NCBI GenBank assembly: GCA_037039685.1
Contig: JAWNGF010000009.1
Coordinates: forward strand, 1,488,001 to 1,552,000
Source of the DNA: Ceratobasidium sp. AG-K
Lineage: Eukaryota > Basidiomycota > Agaricomycetes > Cantharellales > Ceratobasidiaceae
DNA length: 64,000 bases
Reading direction: 5' to 3'
A program made the position numbers and the translations under genes. The first letter of the stretch is position 1; the number at the start of each line of letters is the position of its first letter. Of the stretch, positions 12,910 through 24,550 are shown piece after piece. The notes beneath the pieces were generated by a model. That model searched no databases. It saw nothing but the letters and a program-made list of their open reading frames with translations, and was not told the DNA's origin.

Positions 12910-15857
12910 ATGAGCGACAAGGATTCGCTCCTATCCGATCACGGTGATAGTTACATTGGCAGCGTGACGGTAGGCCTAAAATTCGGGGTCATTCTTCCTT
13001 ATGCGGCACTTAACATCAAACGTGCAGCCAGTGAAAGATGTTATCGACGCCCTGTCCAAGCGCGGGTGCTCAGATCTTACGTCGATGATTGATTTAGACG
13101 CATGTAGTGACCTTCCGCTTGCTGGGGGAGGGTTCTGCGATGTATACCGAGGAGCTACGAAGGATGGAATTCAAGTAGCCATCAAGTCTTTGAGATTATA
13201 TGATAGGCCAGGAAAAGAGAATGACAAGGAAAAGATGATAAAAGTTAGTCCCATGAACTTGCACTCCGCGACTGGGCGCCATTAACAATGTTTGACCGAG
13301 AGCAGCGTGCAGCAAGAGAGCTATATCATTGGTCAAAGCTACGACACCCTAGTGTGCTTCCCCTGATGGGGCTCGCCATGTTCCGCGGGCGCATGTCCAT
13401 GATATCCGAGTGGATGGAGAACGGCAACCTGCCATCGTACATTAGTCTAAACCCGAGCACGGACAGGATTAGTCTCGTGAGTGTCTTTACATCCTAACTG
13501 CGGCACCGATTATAAGGATGCTTAGTGTATAGATATTTGCACCGGGCTGTCGTATATCCACGCCAACGAAATGGTGAGTACATCAACAGGCGATTACCAT
13601 AGACGTATCACACAATGGCTGGGCATGCAGATCCATGGTGACCTAAAGGGGGTGCGTTTCTTCAAGTCTTTGCATCCCTACCTCTTATGTTACGGCAAAA
13701 CTATGCTAATGGATACGCTAGGCAAACGTGATGGTTTCGCAAGATGGCACTGCTATGATCGCCGACTTTGGGAACTCCCAGCTTAAGGATCTTACTTTGA
13801 AGTTCACGAATACAACGAGTTCGGGCATAACGGTTCGATGGGCGGTACGGCTTAGGACTAAAGGCATGGGTGCGGTTTTTTTAACCCTGGCTGACAGGCG
13901 CCAGAACTTTTGGGCGAAGATAGTGGCGCACGTGCAAGCAAGAAGACGGATGTATATGCGTATGGAATGGTACGTCTCCCAACTTGGGCTGTTGCACTAA
14001 ACTAACGCCTTCGTCGCTCAGACTGTGCTGGTATGCATCTCGCTTTGGATTCAGTTACCTACTTTGTTTATTTCCTCCATCAGGAAACGCTAACAGGCAA
14101 GGTGCCCTATGATGAGTTCAGCGAACACCAAGTGATGATTATGGTCGCATTCAAACACAAAACTCCGGCTCTGCCGGCGATCGGGGTAGACATCGAAATA
14201 TGGAAGATACTACAAGACTGTTGGCGACGGGAGCCATCTGAACGACCGGATATTGCCAATATTGAGGAAAGGCTATCGAGTCTATACGGCCATACGACTG
14301 GAAAGACAAGAACATTGAATAGCTCAGACATGGGTGGTGCAAAGGCAAGTACTTACCACTCCATGTATGCATTAATACCCCAGCTCAATCACAACTCGCC
14401 GCTCGTGGAACTCCTACCAGATCGAAGATTCAAACCCTGACCGCACGGCCGTATTGGCTAATGTGCCCAAGGAATCCAAAACAAATCCAGAGGGGCTACA
14501 AAATAAAACGGGCCCAGTGACGAGACATTCTCACCTCGGCCGGGTGTTCGAAGCTGAGTTATCCGACTTCGAATTATTGGCATCTCGGAAGCAACTAGTG
14601 GGGTTGGAGCATCCTAGCACGCTACAGAGCATGACAGAACTTGCAAACACGTACCATGACCAAAATCGGTTAACAGACGCCGAGCCTTTGTATACCGAAA
14701 TCCTAGCCATTCGAAAACGAGTACTTGGAGATGAACACCCAGACACACTGGCAAGCATGGCAAACTTGGCAAACAATTACTACTGCCAGGGTCGGTTGAC
14801 GGACGCGGAGCCATTATACATTCAAGTGTTAGCTGCTAGGAAGCGAGTGCTCGGAGAACATCATCGTGACACGCTACGGAGCATGGCAGAGCTAGGAAAT
14901 ACATACAGTAAACAAGGCCGACTCATGGATGCCCAGTTACTATTTTTTGAAGTCCAGGAGACTCGGAGGCGACAATTAGGGGTGGAGCATCCTAGCACGC
15001 TACTCAGCATGACAGAGCTGGCAAACGCATACTACGATCAAAATAGGTTAACAGATGCCGAGCTGTTGTATACCGAAGTCCTAGCCATTCGAAAACGAGT
15101 ACTTGGAGAGGAACATCCCGACACATTGATCAGCATGGCGAACTTGGCGAATAACTACTATCGCCAGGGCCGGCTAGCAGATGCGGAGCCGCTGTACGTT
15201 CAGGTATTAGCAGCCCGAAAACGAGTGCTAGGAGAGCATCACCACGACACCATAGGGAGCATGGCGGAGCTAGGAAATACATATTATAGACAGCGCCGAT
15301 TCTCTCAGGCAGAGCCATTGCTCACTGAAGTATTGGCTGCTCGCAAAAGTCTCCTCGGAGAGGACCATCCTATCACGCTAACCAGCATGACGGAGTTAGC
15401 GAACACATTTCACGACCAGGATCGTCTAATGGATGCGTTACCATTGTACATCGAAGTCCTAGCCAAACGAAAAAGAGTGCTTGGAGAAGACCACCCTACC
15501 ACACTAATAAGCATGGCGAACCTAGCAAACACATACTATAATCTAGATCAACTGGAGGAAGCAGAGCCACTATATGTCCGTGTGCTAGGTGCTCGAAAAC
15601 GGGTATTGGAGGAGGACCATTGCACTACACTGGAGAGCATGGTGGAGCTAGGGAACACATATTTTAGACAAGGCCGACTCGCAGAGGCGAGGTTTTTATT
15701 TGCGGAAGCGCTGACCGCTCGGGAACGAGTGCTTGGAAAAAATCATCCCGACACGCTGCAAAGTATGCGTTTACTCGCACGCACATATAAGGCACAGGGC
15801 CAAGGCGACCAGTATAAATCGCTCTTGACCCGTATTGATGCGATGACAATCGAATAG
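12910..15857 (+). CDS. Protein kinase (TKL-like) with C-terminal KLC-type TPR array
   Basis: An N-terminal kinase domain followed by ten 42-residue TPRs. Exons: 12910-12969, 13028-13243, 13306-13476, 13526-13573, 13631-13651, 13722-13844, 13898-13969, 14022-14030, 14084-14344 and 14421-15857; every junction keeps frame, for about 805 aa. Kinase signatures are AGGGFCDVYRG (Gly loop), VAIK (Lys), IHGDLKGANV (catalytic loop), DFGNSQ (metal binding), RWAAPELL (P+1) and DVYAYGMTVLETLTGKVPY. All key residues are present, so it should be active. The TPRs repeat HPDTLxSMxxLANxY and a basic RKRVLG step. The link between kinase and TPR needs a GC-AG intron (14345-14420, AAG|GCAAGT); without it the kinase would stop at 14440 and the TPRs would need a separate start. 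Similar kinase-TPR proteins are common in Agaricomycetes; the target is unknown. Confidence 0.85.
14607..15740 (+). repeat. 378-nt coding super-repeat (three TPRs per unit)
   Basis: Corresponding codons start at about 14607, 14985 and 15363, an exact 378-nt (126-residue) period. Each unit is three TPRs whose helix signatures alternate as xELANTY, ANLANNY and xELGNTY. The first two units are nearly the same at DNA level, including the shared stretch encoding LAIRKRVLG; the third is more diverged. This points to amplification in blocks of three TPRs. Confidence 0.9.
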
Positions 15858-16489
15858 GGGTTCTCCCTTTTATCATTTTTTGCCCCGTAACTCCTGGTAA
15901 ATGCTACCTTGATGTATTATACACACCTCGTACACTGGGATTGCGCGGGCTTGAGCACTTGGGTCTCAGTCGAATATAATTCTAACCATGGTCACACGGG
16001 TAGCGCGCATATATGAAGCCCTTACAGAGTTAATTCGATATTATGCGGTTGACAGACTGTATCGAGCCTCGCAGTTTTCATATCGCGAGTGTCTCCTGAT
16101 ATCCATAGATTGGAACTTTTGTCATGATGTAAATCTGGGCGATGACGCCATCACTTGCTTCCTTGTATGATGATTTCCTAGCTTCACGATCATACGCCAC
16201 CATTGCCCATTTCACCTAGTCCATCTGGTGCAAGTTTAAGCCGAACCCATCGCACTTCTGAGACAGAAAGCGAAAGAACGAGATGCATTTACACTTATCT
16301 TTATTCCCTCATATGCATGGTATACACGTGGAATCTTCGTCAGGAACGGAATATTTGGGTAATTTTTGGGCGAAATAGTAGTTTCTATTTCCCCTCAGAC
16401 CTTACAATGTCTAGCCACACACTTGCCACTCTGCATAGAGTGCACATTTACGAAAAGGCTTGTACTTCAGTATTCGTATATCGACCTGG
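15858..16489. other. Gap between convergent kinase-TPR and F-box genes
   Basis: 632 bases holding two 3' ends. The short open frames 15988-16170 and 16203-16493 show no family signature and look like chance. Nothing else recognised. Confidence 0.6.
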
Positions 16490-18193
16490 TTAGCTATCAA
16501 CATAGAAATAACGTCCAGGCGCTAGCACAATACATCGAAGATTAGGTATGGTGTGATACCAGGCGTAATCTTCAAACATGGATTCAAACATAGATTGGGA
16601 GCGCGATCTTTCAACAGTGTCAAGTCCCAGGGACATGAGTTGATCAATTACTCCGTTGATAGGTGGGCCGAAGATGGACGTATTCATTAGTCTCAGCGTC
16701 TTGAGGGAAGGGAAGGCCTCGACAAGCTTGTAAAGCGTTGCGTCTGCATAAGTCGCATTGCGTAAATGGAGCGAACAAAGTGCTGGGCATAAAGCCACTG
16801 GAGAGCGCATAACTGCCTTCAAGTATTCATCGCCTTTCCGCCCATTGAAATCAAGAATCAGCGTTGTGACATTTGGTGCAACAGCTAAAAGCTTCCGCAA
16901 TGATTCCTCCTCGCTCTCGCACCGTGAATCAGTAATAGCGTACAGTTTAGTAACGTTGGTACGAGACAAGAACAGTTGAAAGGCAAAAATTGCGCGGGTC
17001 AAGGGAGGATTGTTTGTCGAAAGAAAGTAGAAGTCTATTCTTAGGCTAAGCGCAGCGGAGGAAGGGATCTGAAGGAGGGGGAGTAGTAAAGCCAAACTGT
17101 TACCGGACATATATTTCAAGTCCAGGACTTTTAAGTGCTCTAGGACCACCGGTTGAAGATTGCGAGCTTTACTAGGCGCGATGGCCAATGCCCGGAGCTG
17201 TAGTGTCTGTAGTCCCCGGCAGGCGGAAAGAATAAACAGAAATTCCTGTATTTCAGGGACCTCGTCTGGGCGTGGCCCTTCATAATAGCCACCGAGATAC
17301 AAATGTGCAAGGTTCTGATAGGTAATGCTTTGCCACGGAAGAGCTAGATAGTTTAGGCGGAGTACACGGAGAGAGTGCTGCAGAGCATCCTCCTGGTCCT
17401 GGCTAAATGGAGAAAGACCATAGGAGGTGCTGATGTGATGATCATCCCGCCAGAACGCAAGATTTTGAATAGACCCAGGCCTCGCGGCTCTAAAAATGCG
17501 CAAAACTACCGCGTCAAGTTCCTTCTGCTCTAGGCCGTTTAACAAGTAAACAGTTCTTATTTGAAGGACCCCCAAGTATGGCAAAAAATGGTCGGACGCC
17601 AACAGCGCTGTCGCCTCGTGAATAGGATCGGGTGGGCAGAAATCAATTTCCAAGCAAATCGGAAAATCGCGAGCGCGTTCCAAAGACATGTTCATGCATT
17701 TTAGTGGGTTGTTGAGATCCTCGCTTTTGAGAGCATGTGTCATGTCAATATAGGACCAGAGCGATGGAGTTGTGAGTAAGGTATTGCGCCATGAGGGACA
17801 AACATGAGTCAACGCGAGCAACTCGAGAAAAGAAAAGTGTCGGCCATCACATGAATAAGGGTCATGGTAGAATTTGGGACTCTCATAGACGCATAATTGG
17901 AAAATTTCAAGCAAGATTTCTTGGGGCAGCTTGCTGAACGATACGCGTGTTGGTGAACTGTTTCGCATCATATTCAAAGCAACTCTTGCCTCTGTAAGAA
18001 TCGGAAGGCCGCGATCTATCAGGTCTGAGTCGTGCCGGGCTTCAAGTGCGAGTTCGTCCAGAGACTTGGCGTCCATTTCGTTGAAACTAACTCGGAAATC
18101 GGAGTCAAGGGTAGCAGTGCTGTTAGAATAACTCTGCGTCGCGACATGGAGCTGCTCTCGCGCGTCTCGCCACTTTTGGAGTGTTTCGGACAT
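16490..18193 (-). CDS. F-box protein
   Basis: Single-exon gene of 567 aa. An N-terminal helix region (about 1-85) precedes an F-box at about residues 85-150: the core FSKLPQEILLEIFQLCV and, further on, LTHVCPSWRNTLLTTPSLWSYI match the F-box consensus of the large basidiomycete F-box/LRR family. The rest is leucine-rich without clear repeats, presumably the substrate-binding part. Such proteins recruit targets to SCF ubiquitin ligases. The start MSETLQKWRDA is the first ATG of the frame. It is divergent from the alpha-galactosidase gene. Its copy-2 allele differs by one inserted base near the 3' end. Confidence 0.85.
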   Translation of the reverse strand: MSETLQKWRDAREQLHVATQSYSNSTATLDSDFRVSFNEMDAKSLDELALEARHDSDLIDRGLPILTEARVALNMMRNSSPTRVSFSKLPQEILLEIFQLCVYESPKFYHDPYSCDGRHFSFLELLALTHVCPSWRNTLLTTPSLWSYIDMTHALKSEDLNNPLKCMNMSLERARDFPICLEIDFCPPDPIHEATALLASDHFLPYLGVLQIRTVYLLNGLEQKELDAVVLRIFRAARPGSIQNLAFWRDDHHISTSYGLSPFSQDQEDALQHSLRVLRLNYLALPWQSITYQNLAHLYLGGYYEGPRPDEVPEIQEFLFILSACRGLQTLQLRALAIAPSKARNLQPVVLEHLKVLDLKYMSGNSLALLLPLLQIPSSAALSLRIDFYFLSTNNPPLTRAIFAFQLFLSRTNVTKLYAITDSRCESEEESLRKLLAVAPNVTTLILDFNGRKGDEYLKAVMRSPVALCPALCSLHLRNATYADATLYKLVEAFPSLKTLRLMNTSIFGPPINGVIDQLMSLGLDTVERSRSQSMFESMFEDYAWYHTIPNLRCIVLAPGRYFYVDS

Positions 18194-18945
18194 CAGAAAC
18201 AGACACGTAGGCTCGCGAAGGGTTTGGGTGTGGGTGGAGGGACGGTTTGCGTTGAGCTGGTGACAAACGGATGGTAAGCGCCAGGTAGAGACTCCTATGT
18301 AGGGCGTATCGGGTAATAGTTGCTATTTCGGTCAGACCCTCATTATGACGCATAATGGAACATCCTTGTTAGGTAGCACACAGTGTCAGTCGGTTCTCTC
18401 AAGCCGAGACCCGGTAAAGAAACGAAGCCTTTATTACTGAGTTGCTGCAAATTTGCCGGTGTTCTGATTCATCGGGTATTTAAAGTACTCAACGCAATCC
18501 GCGAGAGGTAGACAAACGACAGAAATGTTGACCGCCGGCCTAAAACTCTCAGTCCTGCGGGCTGAATGCAAGCTCGGACAACGCAATGAGGCCAAGCCCA
18601 GCCAGTAAGCGCTTTCAATTCTCAAGGCTTCAATGGATTGCCAATTGCCACTGGATCGCCCCAGCGCCAAGATCAGCTGACGTCCCAAAGCGAAATAGAA
18701 GCTCGGCCGATGAACCAATCGTGGCAAAACCTCTCTCAGATATTTTCAACCCCAACCCTTCTGAATACACAGTATAGATCTATTCCAGTTGCTATTCCCG
18801 TTCTTATTATCACATTCGATGAGAATTCCCGTCCTCATTCCCGTTCATAGGCGGAGAGGCCCCTGCGCCTCGATGCTCCAAGGTTTAAAAGGGACCCCAG
18901 TGGGGTGTGTTTCCCCACCTCCCCACATCGTAAAGCATTCGAGAT
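18194..18945. promoter_or_regulatory. Divergent promoter region, F-box and alpha-galactosidase
   Basis: 752 bases between head-to-head genes. Near the alpha-galactosidase it has several ATTCCCGT-like words (around 18795-18842), a TTTAAAA box at about 18884-18890, and the GTGGGG/CCCCAC cluster listed separately. Confidence 0.5.
18900..18926. promoter_or_regulatory. Cluster of three CreA/Mig1-like GTGGGG sites
   Basis: GTGGGG at 18900-18905 on the plus strand, then CCCCAC at 18913-18918 and 18921-18926, which is the same word on the other strand. All fit the SYGGRG core bound by fungal carbon catabolite repressors and lie 20-46 bases before the alpha-galactosidase ATG. Glucose repression of this gene is inference. 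Confidence 0.45.
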
Positions 18946-21202
18946 ATGCTGGCTGCTCTGTCTCTGCTCGGCCTCTTTGGCTCAACTCGGGCCGCGGATA
19001 ATGGACTGGTTAGTACTAGACTCTCCGATCTACCTACGAATAACTAATGTTCATATATTTTCATTTTATTAGGCTCGTACACCGCAGATGGGATGGGTGC
19101 GTCACTCATTCAAGCTATTCGCATATCCAGGGGTGTTTAACTCTCTCTCTTTGCAGAACACCTGGAATAAATTTGCTTGTGACATCTCTGAAAACACGAT
19201 TCTCTCCGCAGCAGATGCGATTGTGAATACGGGATTGAAGGATATTGGTTATCAATGTAAGCCGGTCTCAAAAGCTTGGGAAGCGCACGTTCTAACGTAA
19301 AAATAACTACTAGACGTCGTAGTTGATGACTGTGAGTTGATAATTCTCCGAAGAAACCGCTCACCCCTGGGTTGTGACTGATCCATTGGCTAGGCTGGCA
19401 CGCTGCAGCGCGTGAGAGCGGAACTGGGAAACCTGTCGCCGACTCGACCCGTTTCCCGAATGGAATCAAGCATCTGAGCGACAACGTACATAGTCTAGGG
19501 CTCAAGGTGCGTTAATCCTTGGAGATAGATGCTGTTATTCAATCTGTCAACCCTTTAATTTAGATTGGCATCTACAGTTCTGCCGGGCTGTAAGTTCCGG
19601 ACTCGCATGTGAACGATCGAACCCGGAGTAACCTCCTTTCTGGGCTTATAGGTACACGTGTGGTCGTCGATTCGGTTCTCTCGGATATGAAGAAATCGAT
19701 GCTCAAACCTATGCCGAGTGGGAAATCGACTACCTCAGTAAGTCCTGACGGGACTTCGATGGATCCAGTTCATCTAACCTCCTCTTCCATCGATTAGAAT
19801 ACGACAACTGCTACAACGAGGGCCGCCATGGTACTCCTCTAATATCATACGAACGATATGCCAACATGTCTCAGGCCCTCAATGCCACTGGACGTCCGAT
19901 TCTGTATTCCATGTGTAACTGGGGAGAGGATGGTACATGGAACTGGGCGACAGAGATCGCCAACAGCTGGCGGATGAGCGGAGACATCAAGGATGTGAGT
20001 AGTGACGAATCCGGTGGGAGTTTGCCGAGTTCTAATGAGCGTGAAGACTTTCGAAGGGTACGATGATCGTTGCCCGTGCACGTCGATGCTTGACTGCAAA
20101 CTCCCGGGATATCGTGAGTAGATTAAGTAAAGTCGCGCGAACTTTATATCGAGGAGTTTCGTAGATTGCTCCGTCTCTCGTATTCTCGATTTTGCTGCTC
20201 CTCTGGGACAAAAGGCTGGCCCGGGACGATGGAACGACTTGGACATGCTTGAGGTCGGAAATGGAGGCATGACCTACGATGAGTATGGTGAGATCCTTCA
20301 TACCCGCAACCCAAAACGTTACCTGATGATCTTATAGTTACTCATTTCTCAATGTGGGCCGCGGTGAAGAGCCCTCTAATTCTGGGTAACGACGTTACCG
20401 AGATGGTATGTCTCGCTTATCGTCCTCAACCCCCTTTGGTTAAACTACTTCACAGACCGCAGAGACCCTTGAAATTATCACAAATAAGGCTGTTATTGCC
20501 GTCTCACAAGATCCAAATGGTAGCCCAGTCAACCGTCTCTGGAAGCGCACGGTCACTGGTGGTGACATTTCACTCTGGATTGGAGGTCTCGTGAACAAGT
20601 GAGTTTCGTCATGTTGCTGGTACTGGGCTCGATCTAAATGCTTTCAAACAACAGCGCCTGGGCAGTTGCGGTCGTGAATACAGCCCCCAAGAGCCAAAAG
20701 CTCGACCTCTCTCTCGCCGAGGTGTTTGCTGATTCCGTAAGCCAGCTATTCTCTGATTGATCCAAAACCTGACTGAATCTTCCATTAGCCTCCCGCGATT
20801 CGCAAGTCTAAATTCCGCTTCTATGACCTGTGGGCTCAAAAGACATCCTCGCCACCTTCCTGGAGCTCTGTCTCTTCCCAATTCCCGTCCTTTGTCAACT
20901 CGTCGGGTGCCACCAACACCACACTTCAAACAATCCTCGCGCGCTCGACCAACTGGGGCAAAGATCTCGGCGTGTTCTCGGGTACCGTCAAGAACGTCAA
21001 CATCCCCGCTCACGGTGTCAAGATCTGGCGTGTCGAATTGGCCACTTCCACTGCGAGCGCTTCGTCCACTGCGTCCGCCGCGACGACTACGACAGGTGGT
21101 GCCTCGCTCACGTTCGCCACTGAGGGCCAGACCACCATTAACATTGGCTCGACAACCACTGCGACAGCCACGGGCGCTGCAACTACTTCGGCTTCCGTTT
21201 GA
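18946..21202 (+). CDS. Alpha-galactosidase, GH27, secreted
   Basis: Releases terminal alpha-linked galactose from galactomannans and raffinose-type sugars outside the cell. Signal peptide [20 protein letters not shown] is in exon 1 (18946-19008). The first internal exons are 19073-19096 and 19157-19256, then about ten more with short introns, for roughly 510 aa. GH27 signatures: [35 protein letters not shown] (nucleophile Asp in KYDNC), [12 protein letters not shown], and [14 protein letters not shown] (acid/base Asp). After the C-terminal beta domain comes a Ser/Thr/Ala-rich tail of about 50 residues ending ATTSASV, likely O-glycosylated and with no binding module. The frame is intact in this copy. 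Confidence 0.93.
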
Positions 21203-21673
21203 CTAGCCGAACAACATAAAAACCAAGCTCAAGTGCACCTGGACCTGTAGTAGCTGCGAGACCAAGAACGTGGTTGTCAGAAACGTAGACAAATGCTCTC
21301 TCTGTATTCTGTGTTTTGAAAAACTGTATCTTCTGCTTGTAACATTCTCCTTTTGAACAAATGAAAAAGTGTTGCATGATGTAGGTGATCGGACGATCGT
21401 CTTGCCTAAATAAGGGATTCCCCGAAGTCGCTCCGCAATGGTAAAACGCCAAACGTCAGATTCAAAAATAGCATCTCTATAAATGTTCTTGGTCTATTCT
21501 TACAGCAAATTGAGGGTAAAGTATGTTGGAAACAATGCAAATAATCGGGCACAAGGGCACAACTTGAAACAAACAACTAGGATCACACTTAGTAGAAAGC
21601 ACGAAAACATCCTGACCGGTCCGTGGAGCACAAGCTCAAGCAGAATTAAATAAAAGTTCCATGTGGTGTCCGT
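21203..21673. other. 3' intergenic region between convergent genes
   Basis: 471 bases between the alpha-galactosidase stop and the Kre6-like stop. AT-rich, with no gene recognised. It should carry both polyadenylation regions. Confidence 0.6.
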
Positions 21674-24550
21674 CTAGCAAGTGTCGATGAGCCTGTTTTT
21701 GGGTATGCGTTGTTTGTAGTCGTCAACCCAGGTCGTCAAGTTGGGATTGGTATACGCCTCGATGTACCTGTTCGTAGATCAGTGTACGCCTCGAAAAGCC
21801 AGGAAAGAAAACATACGTGTTGATATAACCAGCGGTTGGGAAATCAGGCGGGTCGCACCCAATATTGTGGCTGTTCGAGGGCTGATACACTCGGATATAA
21901 TCGACGAGCATGTACGCCGGGAACACCAAATTGGCGAAATCAATTGGGCCGAAATTGTACGACATGCCCAGGTTCGCGAGAATATACTACCAACCCAAGC
22001 GTCAACACGCACCGTCTCAAACAATACTGAAAGACTCACCAAGGGTTCCTGAGGAACTGGCCTCTGCCCAATCATCGTCGCCGTATCCGGACCCATCCCA
22101 GCAGCCTTGATCTCCCACACCGGCTCAGCATCATTTACCCACTGGATATACCCATCGTTTCCGGGCTTGTACTCGAACCCATACGTCGAGAAGCATCCGG
22201 TGCCTTGAGTGTAGCAGTCCTGTTTCGTATGGGTCACGACGGATGAGGTTTGTTGAAACTCGTTGCCGACGAACGTGTTGAGCTTCGATTTGGTGGGGTC
22301 GTTGATAATGAGGTTGGCGGTCGAGTTGTCCCAAACGAATGCAGCGTTGAACGGTGCCCTACCCAAAGTTCAAACTCATATACATGTACGAGCCAAGTGA
22401 GACTCACCATTGTGCGCTTTGACTAACTTCCCCAATCAACGTCTTTTGCTCCACTTGCGCCTCGAATATATCAATCTCTGGTGCGCTCCGGCCAACATAC
22501 GTCCCCGCCGAGGTCTTTGGGCCAGGATGAACCATTTTTTGACCGTCGGTTCCATCAGATTCCGAAGTGCACGTGCATGCCGAAAGACACTGCCCAGGCA
22601 GGTACGACATTTCGCCTTTTGATGAGTCCACACCCCCAACGTGCGCTGCGGCTGGGAGGTTTGTTGCTGGATCTGTTTGGTTTGCGAGAGTTCCGACGTC
22701 GCAGGTGCTAGGTACACGAGTGAGTTTTGGACACCAATGGATAATATTGTACTCACTCGTAGGTATACGGCCATGTTCCCTCGAGGGACGCTCCATACCC
22801 CGCACGACCGAGGTTCCCCATGGTCCAGACCGCCGGCCAAAGTCCATACGTCCTCGAAGATCCGGGGAGCGAGACATTGGCTACGTGGGACAGTCAGTCA
22901 ACATTCGAGGAAGGCGGGAAGAATGACAAATGACACCCGAGCGTGGGCTGAATACCAAGCTCGTGCCAAGCAGCGAGGATTCACAGACTAGGGTCTTGGA
23001 AAAAGTACACACCTTCGATGTACCCTCCCGTAAAACAAAACTTGTTCCAGCTGGACAACATTCCGCCGGTGTAATTCAGGTCGTGCTCGTGCCTTTCTGC
23101 TAGTTCGATGCGGAGGGACCCACCGGTGGTCGTGACTTGCGAGGGGTCGTACCATTCGATGTTGTTTGTTGACCTACGAGTTAAAATGGGTAAAGGAGCG
23201 TTCGAATGAGTACACTATGAGTAACGCACCAATAGTGCAAATCAACCGCCTCCCAGTACGGGTCATCACCAGGATAAAAACTCCGCCCTTCGACATTAAA
23301 CTCGTCACTAAACACAAGGTCGTATGTCTCTCCGTCAACAAGCGAAGTGCGGGTATAGGCCGACTCGGGCGTGTCGGGGTCAATAAGTCCTGAACCAAAT
23401 TTTGTTAGCTCCCGTAATTTGTCAAAGACACAAAAAGAGTTCTTGGCGCATACACTCACCTCGATGCCCGGGCAATTCGGGAACCTGCCCACTCGCATTG
23501 ATCCCGCCAAGATTATACGCGCCCAACGTCGAAAGCTCGGGAGCCAAAAAGTACGTGAGCAACGGATACCCAGCACTAGAACCCGTTTAGATCAGCTTGC
23601 TTCCCAGGCGAAAACCACTCACAAGAGTGCCAGCAAACACATCAACAAAAGTGCCAAGCACCCGACGTTGTACATTCCGCGGGTGGAGAGGAAAAAGCGT
23701 TGGTCGTGTGCATAGTCCCGTTTTGGGTCGGGGTTGTGGAGGTCGTCATCTGGTTCCTGTACGGGGGTTAGCTTGGGTGGGAGTAGGGGAGGGGGACGTA
23801 CAGGTTCGTTTAGGGCGAGGTTTCGCATTCCCCAATGCGACGGATCTGGATCGAGTGAATACGAACTTGCGAGGGGGTGCGGATGCGCAGGTTGGTTACT
23901 AGGCATCGCGCCATAATACCTATCCAAATCTCCCAAATCGGGCTACGAACATCAACTCCCGCCCAACGCATACACATCCGACTCACCACCGAAGACTTTG
24001 ACCTCAAGGCCGAGTCGGGGGACCTGCTTTTCGAAGTAAACGGAAGCAAGAACGCAGGCTGGGGCGGCGCGCGGTGCGGATGTTGCCCCGGGGATGGGAA
24101 CCCTGATTGGCTCGGGTAGACTGATGACAGGGGCCGGAAGTGGGGTGCTTCACGCATCAGAGGGACGCTCGAGCGGGGGGTGTCGGGGATTCGGTGGGGG
24201 GATGTGCTGATGGGTGAACTCGTCTGGTGAGGCAGGAGGCGGGTGGTTGGGCCTGCGATGGGAGTGTCGGGTGTGCCTGCGCTGCTCTGTCGACGGACTG
24301 GGACTGGGACTGATGTGTTGACTCGAGGCGAGGCAGGAACGGTCGAGAGTGGACGGGGCGAGGCACGTTGACTTGAGCGGCGGGGAATAAGTGGGGGCCG
24401 CATGCTCGCCTGGTTGGGAGTGGGTGCGACAGTCGGGTGAGCATTCTGACGAGCAGACACCAAACGGGAGGTGTCCACATGCTCGTCATACGTCTCTTGC
24501 GACTGGGAATACAACGAGCTGACCGACTGGCGAGGATCGTCTGGAGCCAT
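21674..24550 (-). CDS. Kre6/Skn1-family beta-glucan synthesis protein (GH16-like)
   Basis: Type II membrane protein needed for cell-wall beta-1,6-glucan in yeast. The start [12 protein letters not shown] opens a long Pro/Ser-rich cytosolic tail of roughly 230-300 residues. One membrane helix ([20 protein letters not shown]) follows, then the lumenal domain: [69 protein letters not shown]. The GH16 ExDxxE site is present as PEIDIFEAQ. The C-terminal signature is [10 protein letters not shown] and the stop lies at 21674-21676. About nine exons; I did not fix every boundary. Roughly 750-800 aa. It is convergent with the alpha-galactosidase. Confidence 0.9.

Noticed and set aside
20609..21013. 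Antisense open frame over the alpha-galactosidase C-terminal exons
   Set aside because: Shadow of the GH27 exons, which are firmly placed by catalytic motifs.
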